From: DATJPR01 sp963843525
Lineage (GTDB): Bacteria; Bacteroidota; Ignavibacteria; UBA10030; UBA6906
Length of the DNA stretch: 64,000 nt
Assembly: GCA_963843525.1 (NCBI GenBank)
Contig: CAWJKM010000009.1
Location: 1-64,000 of the forward strand
Direction of reading: 5' to 3'
Shown here: piece after piece, positions 44,610-53,635 of the stretch
How positions within the stretch are numbered: position 1 is the stretch's first letter
Layout of the letters: each line of letters begins with the position of its first letter
The notes under the pieces: model-generated
The model's input: only the letters and a program-made list of their open reading frames with translations
Told to the model about the DNA's origin: nothing
Database searches by the model: none
Made by a program: the position numbers and the translations under genes

Positions 44610-46817
44610 TCACGAGAGGATTTCATCAAGAAACTGGATAGGATGAATGATGTGTCCGCCCACCTCCCCGCCGATTTGTTCCCGGCAGGAAGTCCCACTG
44701 GCAAGAATGGCCGTTCCCCCAGAAGTGCCGACACTGCTGATAATCTCCCGGGCAAGATCCTTCCCCACATTTTTGCTGAGTTCGTAGTACTGGCTTTTGT
44801 ATCCGAAGCTCCCCGCCATGCCGCAACATTCCGCGGTCGAGACAGCAACGGTGAACCCCAACTTCTCAAGGAACTCGGGCGTCGACGAGCCGATGCCGAT
44901 CGATTTCATCTGACAATGGCCGTGATAGAACACCTTCGTCGCCGTCTTCCGTATGCGGCCGCGCAGTGCCTCTTCCCCCAGTTTTCCCTCGGCAATCATC
45001 AAGTTCAAATACTCAATCGGATCATAACAGTGCTCCGGGACCCTTGCATCGAACGCCCCGCCATGGATCAATGTCCGGTATTCCTGGCGCACCATCGCAA
45101 GCACGCTCGGCTCCGCAAACAGAATATCGTAGCCCGAGAGTATCAGGGATCCCAGGTAAGTCGCCACACGGTGTGCGCTCTTTCGGGCAGACGGCACAAG
45201 GCCCTGCGAAAGTGCGGCACGGCCGTCATCGAGAACCTTCCCCAACTCCACGGGGAGTCCGAGTTTTTCGAACACCCGGACAACGGCCATACCGACGTCG
45301 GGATTGTTGTACTGGGTGAACACATCGGCAAAGAGAATCAGCTTCCTTCCGGCCGCAGGGGTTTCGACGCCAGCCTGTGTGGTCTTCCTGTACGCCCGGT
45401 ATTGCCGGCGAAGAGTCTTCCGGGCAAAGGATGGAAGAGACCGGCGTTTTTCAATGCCGAAAATCCTCGAAAGGGCGGCTTTGCTGATGGCAAGAGTGTT
45501 CATCCGGTTCACGAAGCCCGGAATTACCGATGCGAGCTTCGCCAGCGTGGAGAATCTGCCGAAAAATTCCTTTTGCAGCGACCCCTCTCCTGCATCGAGT
45601 AGCCGCTGCTTGATGACCGTGTTCAATCCCGGGATGTTGATCCGGACGGGACAATTCGGGACACAACGGGAACACCCTGTGCACAGGTCGGCAAACCTCC
45701 CTGCTTGAAGCGACCCTGTCGTCGCGACGGTCCATGCCCCGCCGATCCCTCCGGTGTAACACTCGCCGCCGAAGGCGTGCCCGCCGACCGCCTGGAAATT
45801 CGCGCACACATTCATGCACGCACCGCACCGGATGCAGTACAGCGTCTCACGAAGATCATCATCCTCGCGCAGCTTCATCCGCCCATTATCAAGGAGCACA
45901 AGGTGGAACTCCCTCTGCGTGTCGGACCGTCCATTCAGATTCAACACCGGCAACGGGAGAGGGGGCTCGAGGATATTCGTATAGGTGGAAAGGGGCTGCC
46001 CGGTGGCGCTCGCGGCCAGGAGCTCGATGAATGTGCCGAAGTCCTTCCTGGTGGGAACGATTTTTTCGATCCCGGCTATCGCAATATGCACGGCGGGCAG
46101 ATGGGTGGTGAGGCGTATGTTCCCTTCGCTCTCCACAAGAAGGATCGCTCCTTCGGCGGCGGAGATCATGTTCGCCCCGCTGATTCCAACGTCTGCAGAG
46201 AGAAATTTTTCCCGCAGGATGTCTCGCGCGAATTCCGTGAGCTGTTCACCGGTATCGAGGGCTTTTTCGGTTTTGAAATGTTCCTTGAAGAGCTTCGATA
46301 TCCTTTCCCGGCTCCGGTGGATCGCGGGCGCGACGCTGTGCGAGGGCTGTTCCTTCGAGACCTGGAGAATGAACTCCGCCAGGTCGGTTTCAGCAACTTC
46401 GATGTGATCCGCCTCGAGGGCCTGATTGAGCCCGATCTCTTCCGAAGTGATCGACTTCGCCTTCACGACGAGCCTGGCTCCCTGTGATCGACACACTTCC
46501 TGCACGTATCGTACGGCTTCTTGCTTCGTCTCCGCGAAGAATACATTCCCTCCCCTTCGCCGGATGGCGTTCGTGAGAAGCTCAACCAGATGCGGGAGTT
46601 GACGGATCGATTCCTCCTTGACCGCCCGTGCCCGATCCTTCAGCGCCTCATAATCGTCGATCTGTGCGATTGCCCGGTATCGATTCGTATTGAACGTCTG
46701 CGTGTTCAGCCGAACCGCGTCGCTCTCCAGAGAAAGCGCAAGGTCAAGGGCCCTGGACAAATTCTCCTTTTTTGTTTTGTCTGCGACTTCGCGTGGATGA
46801 ACGGGCGATTCTTTCAT
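44610..46817 (-). CDS. LutB-LutA fusion: lactate-oxidation iron-sulfur protein
   Basis: A protein of 735 residues from ATG 46817, four bases after the lutC stop. The N-terminal part is LutB: an LUD domain (DVGISGANMISAAEGAILLV) followed by two 4Fe-4S clusters (CIRCGACMNVC and CTGCSRCVPNC). The C-terminal 260 residues resemble LutA or the CCG half of glycolate-oxidase-type subunits. The second CCG domain is intact (YHGHCQMKS, AECCGMAGSFGY, GTSCREQ). The first has lost its cysteines: DDGRAALSQG stands where CCGR is usual, and EPSVLAM where EPSC is usual. With LutC it should oxidise L-lactate to pyruvate. It is the last gene of the rhamnose operon. Confidence 0.85.
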   Translation of the reverse strand: MKESPVHPREVADKTKKENLSRALDLALSLESDAVRLNTQTFNTNRYRAIAQIDDYEALKDRARAVKEESIRQLPHLVELLTNAIRRRGGNVFFAETKQEAVRYVQEVCRSQGARLVVKAKSITSEEIGLNQALEADHIEVAETDLAEFILQVSKEQPSHSVAPAIHRSRERISKLFKEHFKTEKALDTGEQLTEFARDILREKFLSADVGISGANMISAAEGAILLVESEGNIRLTTHLPAVHIAIAGIEKIVPTRKDFGTFIELLAASATGQPLSTYTNILEPPLPLPVLNLNGRSDTQREFHLVLLDNGRMKLREDDDLRETLYCIRCGACMNVCANFQAVGGHAFGGECYTGGIGGAWTVATTGSLQAGRFADLCTGCSRCVPNCPVRINIPGLNTVIKQRLLDAGEGSLQKEFFGRFSTLAKLASVIPGFVNRMNTLAISKAALSRIFGIEKRRSLPSFARKTLRRQYRAYRKTTQAGVETPAAGRKLILFADVFTQYNNPDVGMAVVRVFEKLGLPVELGKVLDDGRAALSQGLVPSARKSAHRVATYLGSLILSGYDILFAEPSVLAMVRQEYRTLIHGGAFDARVPEHCYDPIEYLNLMIAEGKLGEEALRGRIRKTATKVFYHGHCQMKSIGIGSSTPEFLEKLGFTVAVSTAECCGMAGSFGYKSQYYELSKNVGKDLAREIISSVGTSGGTAILASGTSCREQIGGEVGGHIIHPIQFLDEILS

Positions 46818-46821
46818 GCGA

Positions 46822-47403
46822 TCATTCCAGAACGATGATGTGGAGTTTCCCCGGACCATGGACGCCGCGCACCAGAGGCCCCATGTCTGCGGTCGCGCTC
46901 GGGCCGGTAATGAACGAGAAGCTTCGTCGCAGCCCTTCCCCGTTCAGATATTCGGCCGAGAGAACGTCCCGTGGCCGCGGAACGATCGACTTCCCCTCGA
47001 GGACAACGATATGTTTCCGGGTCAGCATGCCGGTGGGCGCGGTGAGATTCCTGCTCACCGAGACGCACACCGAACCGGTGCTGGCAACTCCGCAAAATGC
47101 GTCGGTCACACCCGCTCCCGTTGTTTTCAGCTGTGCAGTGTCCGGCGCGGTGATGACCTTGCTGCTCCTTGCGAACGTCGCGAAGAGTCGGACATCAAGA
47201 TCGTCGGGTGACGGCAAGAGTACGGATTCGTACTCCGCGGTCTCCCTCTCGAGCGCCGCGTTGAGCGCCTCCGCGTTTCGAGCAACTGTCTCGGCAGTCG
47301 CGGCGGCAAGACGGGCGTTCTTGAGAAACGTTTCGATCATTGATCGGCGGTTTGTTCCAGAGTCCCCTGCGGGCGGATCGGGATTCACGTTGTCTTCAGG
47401 CAT
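46822..47403 (-). CDS. lutC: LutC-type lactate utilisation protein (LUD domain)
   Basis: A protein of 193 residues with the LUD/YkgG fold: VRLFATFARSSKVITAPDTA, AFCGVASTGSVCVS, KHIVVLEGKSIVPRPRDVL and the terminal GVHGPGKLHIIVLE. The ATG at 47403 overlaps the end of rhaB by 19 bases, which suggests translational coupling; an internal ATG at 47340 is possible. LutC proteins form the LutABC lactate oxidase system. Its position right after rhaB links lactate oxidation to rhamnose breakdown. Confidence 0.85.
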   Translation of the reverse strand: MPEDNVNPDPPAGDSGTNRRSMIETFLKNARLAAATAETVARNAEALNAALERETAEYESVLLPSPDDLDVRLFATFARSSKVITAPDTAQLKTTGAGVTDAFCGVASTGSVCVSVSRNLTAPTGMLTRKHIVVLEGKSIVPRPRDVLSAEYLNGEGLRRSFSFITGPSATADMGPLVRGVHGPGKLHIIVLE

Positions 47404-48866
47404 TTCTCGAAATGCTTTTCATTGTCCATGAAGTAGCCCCGGTCATCCGGGTTGTACCGTTTCAACTCAAACGACTCCGCCACGATGTTCCGCCAGGCCT
47501 GGAGATCGGAAACGGCGCCCGTCGCGATCGCCTGGACCCCGATGTTCCCGACGAGGGTGCCCTCCACCGGTCCTGCAAATACCGGGAGACCGATGGCATC
47601 CGCAGTGAATTGCGCCAGGAGTTCGTTCTGAATGCCGCCGCCGACCGCGTGCAGCGTTTCCACTTTCTTCCCGGTTACCTGTTCGATTTCACCGATCGTC
47701 TTCCGATAACTGAAGGCGAGACTTTCCAGGACGACCCGGATGATAAACCCCGGGGTCGATCGTGCTTCCTGCCCTGTTTCGGAGAGATAGGAGGCAATCT
47801 TTGCCGGCATGTCACCCGGTTTCAGAAACCGCGGATCGTTCAAGTCCACCCACGATCGCACGAATCCCTCCTCTTCGGCAAGTTGGGCCAGGCGGGCGTA
47901 GCTGAATTCTTTCCCGTTCTCAAACCAGTATCTTCTGCATTCCTGGATCGGCCAGAGTCCGATGATGTTCTTGAGAAACCTCGTCGTCCCTTCAATCCCC
48001 CCCTCATTGGTGAAGTTGTATTTCATCGCCGACTCCTGGAGCAGGGGAGCATTCAGTTCCACTCCCATCAGTGACCAGGTGCCTGAACTGAGGAAGGCCC
48101 AGCTCCCCCCGCGCGCGGGAACAGAGACGACCGCCGAGGCGGTGTCGTGCCCCGCGCTCGCGACAACCGGTGTCCGGGGATCCAAACCTGTTCGTTGGGC
48201 GAGCTCGGGACGAAGAACCCCGAGATGTCCACCCGATTCGATCATCTCCGGAAAAATCTTTCTCGGAAATCCGAACCGATCAATGAGCTCCCAGCTCCAG
48301 TTGCGGGTTCCCGGATCGGCAAGACTTGTCGTCGAAGCGATCGTGAACTCCGCCCTTCTTCTTCCCGAGAGGAAGAAGTTCAGGTAGTCAGGCATGAGCA
48401 GCATCGCATCCGCGACATCCAACAGGTTGAGCGAATTCCTCGCCTCCGCCAGGAGTTGGAAGAGCGTATTGTACTGTGCAAACTGAATTCCGGCGGTTTT
48501 ATAGATCACATCGCGCGGAACGATTCTGAACGCCTCCTCCATCATATGATCGGTGCGCGGGTCGCGGTAATGGTACGGGTAGCCGAGGACACGCCCGTCC
48601 GGGTCGACCAGAACATAGTCGACCCCCCACGTATCGACGCCGATGCCGTCGAATCCCGATCCAAATTCCTTTCGTGCTTTCGTTAACCCCTCGACGATTT
48701 CTCTATTGATCGCCAGAATGTCCCAGTGGATGCTCTTCATATGCTGCATGTTGTGCGTCGGGAAACGATGCACCTCATCCAGGATGATCTTCCGTTCCTG
48801 AAGGGTCGCAACGACGCACCGTCCGCTTTCGGCACCAATATCAACGCCGATGTATCTTTTTGTCAT
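47385..48866 (-). CDS. rhaB: L-rhamnulokinase
   Basis: A FGGY-family kinase of 493 residues: GVDIGAESGRCV at the N terminus, GVDTWGVDYVLVD, ASAGHDTASAVVS, FLSSGTWSLMGVEL and VGGGIQNELLAQFTADA. The RhaB-specific HRFPTHNM and HWDILAINREI segments are present. It phosphorylates L-rhamnulose with ATP in the cytoplasm. It lies three bases after rhaA and overlaps lutC by 19 bases. Confidence 0.94.
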   Translation of the reverse strand: MTKRYIGVDIGAESGRCVVATLQERKIILDEVHRFPTHNMQHMKSIHWDILAINREIVEGLTKARKEFGSGFDGIGVDTWGVDYVLVDPDGRVLGYPYHYRDPRTDHMMEEAFRIVPRDVIYKTAGIQFAQYNTLFQLLAEARNSLNLLDVADAMLLMPDYLNFFLSGRRRAEFTIASTTSLADPGTRNWSWELIDRFGFPRKIFPEMIESGGHLGVLRPELAQRTGLDPRTPVVASAGHDTASAVVSVPARGGSWAFLSSGTWSLMGVELNAPLLQESAMKYNFTNEGGIEGTTRFLKNIIGLWPIQECRRYWFENGKEFSYARLAQLAEEEGFVRSWVDLNDPRFLKPGDMPAKIASYLSETGQEARSTPGFIIRVVLESLAFSYRKTIGEIEQVTGKKVETLHAVGGGIQNELLAQFTADAIGLPVFAGPVEGTLVGNIGVQAIATGAVSDLQAWRNIVAESFELKRYNPDDRGYFMDNEKHFEKCLKTT

Positions 48867-48869
48867 TAC

Positions 48870-50138
48870 TTACCTCGTGCTCAGCACGTCCATTTCGTAT
48901 TTCTGGATCTCGCCGATGTAGTCTTCGCCGACCGGTACGCCATGCTTCAAACAGTAGTAGTCGTACACTGCACCGTAAGGCTTAGTCTTCAGGAGCTCCA
49001 GGAATGCCAGGCGCTCGAAGTTCTTTCCGTTGTTCTCGAAGGCTTTCAGTTGTTCCGTTGGTTCGAGGAGCGCGGAAAGAAACGCGAGCTGCGCCGCGCG
49101 GACTCCGACAACATACGCGCCGATGCGGTTCACACTCCCGTCGAAATAATCCAGTCCGATGTTGATCCGGTCAAGGGCCCTGGAACGGACGATCTCCTGG
49201 GCGATGAATTGAAGCTCATCATTCAAAATGACTACATGGTCACTGTCCCAGCGGACGCCCCGGCTGACGTGCAGCAGCAATTCATCGATAAAGAGCAGGA
49301 GTGAAGAGATTTTATCTCCGATTTGCTCGGTCGGATGGAAATGGCCGGTGTCGATGCACAGAGATTTCTTGTTCCTGACGGCGTACCCCATGTAAAATTC
49401 GTGCGATCCCACCACCATCGATTCGGAACCGATGCCGAAAAGCTTGCTTTCCAGCGTATCCTTGAGATATTCCTTCGGGTATTCCTCGGCAAAGATTTCA
49501 TCAAGCGATTGTTTCAAGAGTGACCGATGGGCCTGGCGATCGACCGGGATATCCTTCGACCCGTCCGGAATCCAGATATTGTTTACGGCTGCAGTTCCAA
49601 GTTGTTTCCCCATCTCAGCGGCAATTTTCCGGGTCCGCTTCACATGTTCGATCCAGAATCTTCGGTATGCCTCATTCTTGCTTGCAAGGGTGTATCCATC
49701 ATCCGCGTATGGATGGGAGAAGCAGGTCGGATTGAAATCCAGCCCGATCCCCAATTTCTTCGCCCAGTCAATCCAGCTCTGGAAGTGCTTTACTTCGATC
49801 CTGTCACGGTCGACCTTCTCCCCCTTGAAGTCCCCGTAGATCGCGTGGAGGTTCAGGCGCTGCTTGCCCGGAAGCAGGCTCATCACCTTCTCGATGTCCA
49901 TCTTCACCTGTTCAATCGTCCGTGCTTTGCCGGGATAATTCCCCGTCACCTGAATGCCGCCGCCGCCCAGCTCGGCATCCGGCGTTTCGAATCCACCGAC
50001 ATCATCTGTCTGCCAACAGTGCAGACTGATCTTCACCTTGTCCATCTTCTTGATCGCTTCCTCGGTATCCACGCCCATACCCGCATATTCACCCTTTGCA
50101 AGCAGGTACGCCTTTTCAATAATTGCCGGATCTTTCAT
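48870..50138 (-). CDS. rhaA: L-rhamnose isomerase
   Basis: A protein of 422 residues collinear with E. coli RhaA: SLHCWQTDDVGGFE, GGGIQVTGNYPGKART, LNLHAIYGDF, LDFNPTCFSHPYADDGYTLA, ESKLFGIGSES, IDTGHFHPTEQIGDKISSLL and HVSRGVRWDSDHVV. The metal-binding residues lie in these blocks. It converts L-rhamnose to L-rhamnulose. The ATG at 50138 has AAGGA about 10 bases upstream; a start nine codons earlier is also open. It sits 30 bases after rhaT and three bases before rhaB. Confidence 0.95.
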   Translation of the reverse strand: MKDPAIIEKAYLLAKGEYAGMGVDTEEAIKKMDKVKISLHCWQTDDVGGFETPDAELGGGGIQVTGNYPGKARTIEQVKMDIEKVMSLLPGKQRLNLHAIYGDFKGEKVDRDRIEVKHFQSWIDWAKKLGIGLDFNPTCFSHPYADDGYTLASKNEAYRRFWIEHVKRTRKIAAEMGKQLGTAAVNNIWIPDGSKDIPVDRQAHRSLLKQSLDEIFAEEYPKEYLKDTLESKLFGIGSESMVVGSHEFYMGYAVRNKKSLCIDTGHFHPTEQIGDKISSLLLFIDELLLHVSRGVRWDSDHVVILNDELQFIAQEIVRSRALDRINIGLDYFDGSVNRIGAYVVGVRAAQLAFLSALLEPTEQLKAFENNGKNFERLAFLELLKTKPYGAVYDYYCLKHGVPVGEDYIGEIQKYEMDVLSTR

Positions 50139-50168
50139 TGTCAGGATTCCTTGCGATGACGACACATT

Positions 50169-51209
50169 CTACAACTTTATGACAAATGTCGAGAGTATGA
50201 GGACGATCAATCCAATCGACAAGACAAGGACGGTCTTCCCCCCCGCCCCTTTCCATTCCTTGAGGATGATCCCCCACACGTTACTGAACAGAATATTCAG
50301 GGCCATCAGGATGCTCCAGCCAAACGCGAGCATCCCCGCCGGCAATTTGCTCAGCCCCATCCCAAAGAAAAAGAACTGAAGGTACCAGAGTGTGCCGCCC
50401 AGGAAGCAGAGCATCACATTGGATGCGAGAATGCCGCCGGACACAGACACGTAATCTTTAAAAGTCCTGTTCTTTGCATTCAGGTAGATACAATAGACGA
50501 AATTGGTGAGGAATCCTCCGAACATGACGAAAATATAGATGGGATTGGACACGAAGAGCGGGTCTGTGTTCACCCCCTGCGCCACCTCCTTGATTTTGTT
50601 GCCTGCATCCATCACTCCGGCGATCCCCGTCAACCCGAGGCTGAAACACGCGCTCATAATGCCGGCGAGGATGGCAATCAAGAGCCCCTTTTTGAGAGCG
50701 AACTCGCCGATCGCTTTCTTCCTGTCTTCTTCCGACATGTTCTTCGAGCGCAGTGCTCCGGCGTATCCGACAATTGCGATCCCCGCAACGCAGATCGAAA
50801 CGCCGATCAGGATCATGAGCCCTTCGTGCGTGCTGAAGAGATCCCCCCCTTCGAGCATCGGAGCGGCGAGCGTCCCGAACGCTGCACAAAATCCCAGGGC
50901 CACAGACTGTCCCATCGCGACCCCGAGATATCGCATGCTGAGCCCGAACGTCAAACCACCGACACCCCACAACGCCCCAAAGAGGAGAGTATTCAACATT
51001 GCACCGGTTGGGGAGTCTTGCAGGACGGCACCCAGGTGAGGGACTGTGAGGTAGGCGAAAATCCAGGGCGCAATAATCCATGAAACAACCCCCTGGACAA
51101 TCCAGTAGGACTCCCAGGACCATTCTTTCACCTTCTTGATCGGGACATAGAAGCTTGCCGCGCAGGCGCTCCCGATGGCCATGATCAATACTCCGAAGAG
51201 AGACGTCAT
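50169..51209 (-). CDS. rhaT: L-rhamnose:proton symporter
   Basis: An integral membrane protein of 346 residues with about 10 hydrophobic spans, the RhaT size. Family stretches: GSACAASFYVPIKKVKEWSW, ESYWIVQGVVSWIIAPW, GALWGVGGLTFGLSMRYLG, GQSVALGFCAAFGTL and GGTLWYLQFFFFGMG. The ATG at 51209 is preferred because AAAGGG lies ahead of it; an ATG seven codons upstream is possible. It is the first gene of the operon rhaT-rhaA-rhaB-lutC-lutBA. Confidence 0.92.
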   Translation of the reverse strand: MTSLFGVLIMAIGSACAASFYVPIKKVKEWSWESYWIVQGVVSWIIAPWIFAYLTVPHLGAVLQDSPTGAMLNTLLFGALWGVGGLTFGLSMRYLGVAMGQSVALGFCAAFGTLAAPMLEGGDLFSTHEGLMILIGVSICVAGIAIVGYAGALRSKNMSEEDRKKAIGEFALKKGLLIAILAGIMSACFSLGLTGIAGVMDAGNKIKEVAQGVNTDPLFVSNPIYIFVMFGGFLTNFVYCIYLNAKNRTFKDYVSVSGGILASNVMLCFLGGTLWYLQFFFFGMGLSKLPAGMLAFGWSILMALNILFSNVWGIILKEWKGAGGKTVLVLSIGLIVLILSTFVIKL

Positions 51210-51326
51210 AGAGCTACCCTTTATCGGCATCGGGAACAGTCAACAGCGCATGCTCCGGAGGGAGATCTTCATTTCTTCCATAATTACGACTATCCTTTCC
51301 CCTATTGCAAATCCAAACCTCTCTTC

Positions 51327-51349
51327 ACTTGAACAGAGCCACGTCAAGT
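51327..51349. promoter_or_regulatory. Inverted repeat ACTTGA-N11-TCAAGT upstream of rhaT
   Basis: A perfect 6-base inverted repeat with an 11-base spacer, about 118 bases upstream of the rhaT start. It is a candidate regulator site for the rhamnose operon. No rhamnose regulator gene is adjacent in the window. Confidence 0.3.
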
Positions 51350-51485
51350 TTCGGGACATATCGCCTGTTAACGGGTCTTCCCGACCCCTTCCACCCTGCG
51401 CAGCATCTCATGAAGTAAGAAGAGTGGAACACTCCGAAGATGTGGAAGAGGCAGGCGAAGTTCCTCTCGCGGGAGTCCGTATTTT

Positions 51486-51770
51486 ATGCACAGTCCCACA
51501 ACTCATTCGATAGCAACCTGCAAACAAGTGGTCGCGCACCTGCTGGACCGGCTCGATCAGGACATTCACACCCCTCCCTATTCGACTCTCCGACATCATT
51601 TGATGCGCTGCCCCAACTGCCGCGCTTATCTTGACACGTTGAAGAAGACGATCCTCTTGTACCAGAAATACCCGCTGCCCGAAATGTCGAGGGCACTCCG
51701 GAAAAGGGTTCATGCCCGACTCAGGATGGACCTGAATTTGCATGCTCGTTTCCCGGGTTCACGCCCGTAA
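51486..51770 (+). CDS. Small anti-sigma-like zinc-finger protein
   Basis: A protein of 94 residues. The pattern H-x3-C-x2-C in LRHHLMRCPNCRAYLDTLKK, together with an upstream Cys (ATCKQVVAHLLDRLDQ), matches the zinc-binding anti-sigma domain that caps many anti-sigma factors. It lacks the transmembrane segment and periplasmic part of full anti-sigma factors, and no ECF sigma gene adjoins. It may be a soluble regulator or a remnant. A methyltransferase gene follows after 41 bases. Confidence 0.65.
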   Translation: MHSPTTHSIATCKQVVAHLLDRLDQDIHTPPYSTLRHHLMRCPNCRAYLDTLKKTILLYQKYPLPEMSRALRKRVHARLRMDLNLHARFPGSRP

Positions 51771-51811
51771 TATCCCAGCTTTCACTCCTTCACAGGCATG
51801 AGAAATCCATA

Positions 51812-52447
51812 ATGAAAAACAAAGACCACTGGTATGACGGTGCGTTCTACGATCGGGTGATAGCTCCCCATCAAGACAAGGCGTTCGCGCATATCAAAGA
51901 ACTTATTGCCGACGGAGGAACGGTCGTGGATGTCGGCTGTGGGACCGGGAGGCTGGCGCTTCAGCTGGCGGACAAATGCAGCAGTGTTGACGGTCTCGAT
52001 CCGAGCAAAAGGAATATAGCTGTCGCCAGAGAGAAACTCTCAGGAAGACCGGAGAAGAGCGTGCGATTCCATCATGCCGATGCACTTGGATTCTTCAGGG
52101 ATCGAAGCTCGCGGTATGACTATGCGACCATTTCCTACGTCATCCATGAGGTGGACGAGAAAGACCGCATTGCGCTTCTGCAGGCCCTCGCCTCTTCCAG
52201 CCGCAATCTCATCATGGTCGATTACCTGGTGCCTCAACCGGGAAGCGCCCGAAAAATACTGAATGAGATCGTTGAATTCGTGGCAGGGCGAACGCACTAC
52301 AGAAACTTCAAATCTTTCGTATCGGGAAACGGTCTCATCGGGCTGGCAGAGAGGGCTGGGCTGCATATTGTGCTTGAACGGAAAAACGACCCTGTCTCCA
52401 GCCACATCGTTGTTGCGACCCGGGAACCAGTGCTCATCCAATCGTGA
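51812..52447 (+). CDS. Class I SAM-dependent methyltransferase
   Basis: A protein of 211 residues. SAM-binding motif I is VVDVGCGTGRLALQLA (residues 38-53), followed by GLDPSKRNIAVARE and the DALGFF and TISYVIHEVDE segments. This is the general methyltransferase-11/25 fold. The acceptor is not indicated: the C-terminal half (FVAGRTHYRNFKSFVSGNG) resembles ubiquinone/menaquinone or small-molecule methyltransferases only loosely. It follows the zinc-finger gene closely and may share its transcript. Confidence 0.85.
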   Translation: MKNKDHWYDGAFYDRVIAPHQDKAFAHIKELIADGGTVVDVGCGTGRLALQLADKCSSVDGLDPSKRNIAVAREKLSGRPEKSVRFHHADALGFFRDRSSRYDYATISYVIHEVDEKDRIALLQALASSSRNLIMVDYLVPQPGSARKILNEIVEFVAGRTHYRNFKSFVSGNGLIGLAERAGLHIVLERKNDPVSSHIVVATREPVLIQS

Positions 52448-53002
52448 TGTGCCACGCCATCACGCTTTTCCGCCGGCCTCTCATGCTCCATCAGTACCGA
52501 CGCGGATAGCGCACAAAACGCCAGGGACCCCCGCCCAGAACTTCGCCGCATGCTGCATGGAGTAGACTGCCCCCGGGATATGCCATGCCATAGATCGCAC
52601 TCAATATCCCGCCATCAGCGTATCCCCGTCTCAAAGTATGCACCTGCGATGTTGAATTCCCGCCCTCGCTCATTGTATTCTCTCCTGGGGACATTTGTCA
52701 CACAACCAGTTTCACTTTTGTTCTGGCTTTCCCAACGGAAGTACCTGCTGAGACGTACGTCCATGTTGATGGAGAGTTGCCTACGCACCTCCGCGGTTGT
52801 CCCTGCGGAATACTTCAAGATTATCATAAAAAAATCCTTCTGCCTCGACATGATAAAGAATAATTTGATTTCATCCCACAAACTCTCTAAGATACCGCCG
52901 AAACCGGACCTTCATTTTCGGGAGATACTGCATTCCTCCAATGCATGATCGTTGCGACAGCATCAAACCGGATTCACCGTTTCTCAGAAGAGGAGGATCA
53001 TC
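52448..53002. other. Gene-poor spacer with only weak open frames
   Basis: No convincing gene is seen. The plus-strand frame at 52550-52948 has no family signature. On the minus strand 52615-52881 reads RRQLSINMDVRLSRYFRWES then FNIAGAYFETGIR, an alternating pattern that could be a decayed outer-membrane barrel end. The stretch 52810-52880 is AT-rich compared with its surroundings. Confidence 0.4.
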
Positions 53003-53500
53003 ATGCTAAGGCGATTAACAGAATACCTCGACAAAAACTCCGTGAAATACGTCGTCCTGACACACTCGCCGGCGTACACGGCACTCGAAGTTGCCGCAAT
53101 ATCTCACGTCCCCGGCAGGGAGGTCGCCAAGACTGTTATGGTGAACATGGAAGGGAAAATGTGTATGGCGGTCCTTCCGTCGTCCTTTATGGTCGACTTC
53201 GACCTCTTGCAGAAGGCTCTGCGCGCAACCGCCATGGAACTTGCCGCAGAGAATGATTTTAAGGAGCTGTTTCCTGATTGCGAGATCGGGGCAATGCCCC
53301 CCTTTGGAAACCTGTTCGGTATGGACGTGTTCGTTGATCGAAACCTCATCGGGGAGCATGAAATCATCTTCAACGCCGGAAACCACAGGGAGCTGATACG
53401 AATGGATACGGCCGACTTTGAACGGCTCGTGCAACCGAAGGTGCTCCCATTCGGCGTACGGAGAAAATGGCTTGAAGATGAAATCGAGGCGACGCCCTAG
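53003..53500 (+). CDS. YbaK/ProX-family aminoacyl-tRNA deacylase-like protein
   Basis: A protein of 165 residues; GAGGAGG precedes the ATG at 53003, which is preferred over an upstream in-frame start. The YbaK fold is indicated by VKYVVLTHSPAYTALEVAAI, EVAKTVMVNMEGKMCMAVLP with the invariant Lys, FPDCEIGAMPPFGNLFGMDV and IIFNAGNHRELIRMDTADFE. These proteins hydrolyse mischarged aminoacyl-tRNAs in trans. It is a single gene ahead of the GH31 gene and not obviously related to it. Confidence 0.85.
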   Translation: MLRRLTEYLDKNSVKYVVLTHSPAYTALEVAAISHVPGREVAKTVMVNMEGKMCMAVLPSSFMVDFDLLQKALRATAMELAAENDFKELFPDCEIGAMPPFGNLFGMDVFVDRNLIGEHEIIFNAGNHRELIRMDTADFERLVQPKVLPFGVRRKWLEDEIEATP

Positions 53501-53635
53501 ACTCCTCGAGCGACGATGGGACGGAAGTCTCGGTACCAGCGGGGCCAACAGATGGATGGCGAAACTACTTTTTGGAAAAAATAGTCCATAGCTTTCCATG
53601 AATTCGCCGCTCCCTCATAATCCCTGAGAGCTCCC

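Noticed and set aside
52550..52948. 132-codon plus-strand open frame in the spacer after the methyltransferase
   Set aside because: No ribosome-binding site, no motif, and low-complexity composition.
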